Origin: Streptomyces sp. DH5
GTDB lineage: Bacteria; Actinomycetota; Actinomycetes; Streptomycetales; Streptomycetaceae
NCBI RefSeq assembly: GCF_020873915.1
Contig: NZ_JAHWGP010000013.1
Span: 106,561-170,560 of the forward strand
Reading direction: 5' to 3'
Length of the DNA: 64,000 bases
In this document: piece by piece, positions 62,233 through 64,000 of the stretch
How positions within the stretch are numbered: the stretch's first letter is position 1
How the letters are laid out: each line of letters opens with the position of its first letter
Position numbers and translations under genes: made by a program
Notes under the pieces: generated by a model
Databases searched by the model: none
The model's input: the letters and a program-made list of their open reading frames with translations, nothing else
What the model was told of the DNA's origin: nothing

Positions 62233-63657
62233 CTATGCCTGTGTGGCGGCCAGCTTCTTGGCCGCCGCGTCCAGACGGGCCAGCACGCGGTCCCGGCCGA
62301 GCAGCTCCATCGACTCGAACAGCGGAAGTCCGATCGTCCGGCCGGTGACCGCAACCCGGATGGGCGCCTGGGCCTTGCCCAGCTTGAGACCGTGCTTCTC
62401 GCCGACAGCGAGCAGGACGGCCTTCAGGTCGTCCGCCTTCCAGTCCGCGGCAGCGGCCAGCTCGGCACGGGCGTCGGACAGGATGTCGCCGGCGCCGGCT
62501 TTCATCGCCTTGTTCCACGACGCCTCGTCCTCGACCGGCTCGTCGAGGAACAGGAAGTCCACGTAGTTGGTGATCTCCGACAGAAGCGCCAGTCGGGTCT
62601 GGGCCAGCGGAGCCACCACCTCGAAGAGGTCCTTGTCGAACGCCTCCGGGGCCCACGGCGCGTACGGGGCGACGAGCCACGGCGCGCAGGCGTTGGCGAA
62701 CTGCTCCGGCGGGAGCGCGCGAATGTAATCACCGTTGAACGCCGTCAGCTTCTTCACGTCGAAGAAGGCAGGTGCGGTGTTGACGTCCTCGATCCGGAAG
62801 AGCTGCTCCAGCTCCTCGTACGGCATGATCTCCCGGTCGTCGCCGGGGCCCCAGCCCAGGAGCATCAGGTAGTTCACCATCGCCTCGGGCAGGAAGCCCT
62901 CGGCGAGGTAGTCCTCCAGCGCGACCTTGTCACGGCGCTTGGACAGCTTCTGCCGCTTCTCGTTCACGATCACCGGCAGGTGCGCCCACACTGGCGGCTT
63001 GGCCCCGAGCGCCTCCCACAGCAGCTGCTGCTTCGGCGTGTTCGACAGGTGCTCCTCACCACGAATGACCTGCGTGATTCCCTCATCCAGGTCGTCGACC
63101 ACGTTCGCGATCAGGAAGACCGGGGACCCGTCACCACGAGCGATGACGAAGTCCTCGATCGCGCTGTTCGGGAACGCCGGCTCTCCTCGGACCAGGTCGA
63201 CGACGACGGTTTCACCCTCGTCCGGCGTCCGGAAGCGCAGCGCCCGGCCCTCCTCGAAGGCCAGCCCGCGATCGCGGCAGAACCCGTCGTAGCCCAGGTG
63301 ATCCGAGCCCGTGCGCTCCTTCAGCTGCTCGCGGGTGCAGTCGCAGTAGTACGCCCGACCGGCCGCGAAGAGCTGCTGGGCAGCCTCCCGGTGCCGGTCG
63401 GCGTTGTGCGACTGGAAGTACGGCCCTTCGAAGGCCGCGTCCTCACTGTGGATGCCGATCGCTGCGAGCGCACTGATGATCCCGTCGATCCACTCCGGCT
63501 TGTTCCGGGCCGCGTCGGTGTCCTCGATCCGCAGAACGAACGTACCGCCGGACTGTCGCGCCACGGCCCAGTTGTAGAGAGCGGACCGTGCACCACCGAC
63601 ATGGAACATGCCGGTCGGGGACGGGGCGAAACGAACACGAACCGGGGCAGTAGACAT
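62233..63657 (-). CDS. gltX: Glutamyl-tRNA synthetase
   Basis: A 474-residue class I synthetase charging tRNA with glutamate. The HIGH-like [14 protein letters not shown] (H19) and the KMSKS-like KLSKRRDK are intact, as are [13 protein letters not shown] and the anticodon-binding domain. YYCDC...YDGFC is a candidate zinc site. From memory it differs in sequence from the usual Streptomyces GltX, so it may be a second copy; the window cannot confirm this. Converging on a biosynthetic locus, it could provide self-resistance or Glu-tRNA, or simply be a neighbour. ATG 63657 follows GGAG. Confidence 0.93.
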   Translation of the reverse strand: MSTAPVRVRFAPSPTGMFHVGGARSALYNWAVARQSGGTFVLRIEDTDAARNKPEWIDGIISALAAIGIHSEDAAFEGPYFQSHNADRHREAAQQLFAAGRAYYCDCTREQLKERTGSDHLGYDGFCRDRGLAFEEGRALRFRTPDEGETVVVDLVRGEPAFPNSAIEDFVIARGDGSPVFLIANVVDDLDEGITQVIRGEEHLSNTPKQQLLWEALGAKPPVWAHLPVIVNEKRQKLSKRRDKVALEDYLAEGFLPEAMVNYLMLLGWGPGDDREIMPYEELEQLFRIEDVNTAPAFFDVKKLTAFNGDYIRALPPEQFANACAPWLVAPYAPWAPEAFDKDLFEVVAPLAQTRLALLSEITNYVDFLFLDEPVEDEASWNKAMKAGAGDILSDARAELAAAADWKADDLKAVLLAVGEKHGLKLGKAQAPIRVAVTGRTIGLPLFESMELLGRDRVLARLDAAAKKLAATQA

Positions 63658-64000
63658 GCGCTCCAGAGTACCGACGCCGGGCACCGACTTCGGACCACTG
63701 AGCCGACCCCGGACCCGTGTTTTCTGGCCGTCTTCGCCTTCTATTCGTACGCTGCCTTCCAGCGTGCCCGGTGCCGCTGGTCGGCTTGCCCCCCAGGCCG
63801 TTCACCGTGGCGAGCGATAGCAGCGAGGCCCCGTTGTTCCACAGCCCGAGGTGATCACGGTGGACGGCAAGGATCAGGGCTTGGGCGAGTTCCGGGGTCG
63901 GGCGGTTGGTCGGGCCGTGACCGCTTGGGGTGCATAGCAGAGCAGGCACGGGTTTCGTGATCATTGGGGTGTCGAAGCTCAACGATCATGAGGTGGCCCG
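63658..64000. other. Window end with no supported gene
   Basis: 343 bases upstream of gltX. A minus-strand frame from 63982 runs into gltX in a different frame, but its product has no recognised domain. No tRNA or repeat was noticed. Confidence 0.4.

Noticed and set aside
63443-63982. 179-residue minus-strand frame upstream of gltX
   Set aside because: More than half overlaps gltX in another frame; the unique part has no recognised motif or convincing start signal.

Overview
The window is chromosomal DNA from a Streptomyces species. The base composition is very GC-rich with strong third-position G/C bias, GTG and TTG starts are frequent, and many genes overlap by four bases (ATGA). The gene order acs, tad locus, DEAH helicase, bldG, hppA, topA, tmk, holB, tRNA-Thr is, from memory, a conserved core block of Streptomyces chromosomes.

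Region 1 (1-35,539) is core genome. It holds a cut-off NhaA antiporter, acetyl-CoA synthetase, a SulP transporter fused to a beta-carbonic anhydrase, a deacetylase-like lipoprotein, a CooC/MinD-like ATPase, a Fic-like protein lacking the catalytic His, and a HAD phosphatase. A Tad/Flp pilus-like locus follows (TadZ, TadA, TadB, TadC, pilin-like DUF4244, TadE-like, TadG-like), facing a large helicase. Next come BldG with its RsbW-like partner, a K+-independent type H+-pyrophosphatase, a lipoprotein, a methyltransferase, topoisomerase I, a membrane-protein/thymidylate-kinase/coiled-coil fusion, DNA polymerase III delta prime, a secreted tripeptidyl-aminopeptidase-like protein and tRNA-Thr(CGT).

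Region 2 (about 35,540-50,125) is an integrated accessory island starting at the 3' end of the tRNA. It carries an uncharacterised three-gene operon (winged-helix protein, Orc/Cdc6-like ATPase, zinc-ribbon plus HARE-HTH protein). It also carries a tyrosine integrase coupled to an XRE regulator, an excisionase-like protein, a DUF3631 replication/helicase protein, a DUF2637 membrane protein, a MobC-like protein and a relaxase, and a Septu-like AAA ATPase/HNH defence pair. No FtsK-like TraB is visible, so this looks like a mobilizable rather than self-conjugative element. Its right edge cuts a Nudix gene, leaving a frameshifted remnant.

Region 3 (50,126-62,225) is a compact biosynthetic-type locus that I cannot match to a known product. 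A regulator and a D-amino-acid-oxidase-like enzyme read leftward. Reading rightward is a tightly coupled operon: anti-sigma-like ATPase, glycosyltransferase, a 2-hydroxyacid-dehydrogenase homologue that lost two catalytic residues, MoaA-like radical SAM protein, nucleotidyltransferase-like protein, second radical SAM protein, NodU/CmcH-type carbamoyltransferase, MESH1-like HD hydrolase and a second glycosyltransferase. A glutamyl-tRNA synthetase converges on it from the right.

The most promising undescribed systems are the three-gene ATPase/winged-helix operon at 36,015-39,328 and the two-radical-SAM/carbamoyltransferase cluster at 52,942-62,225.
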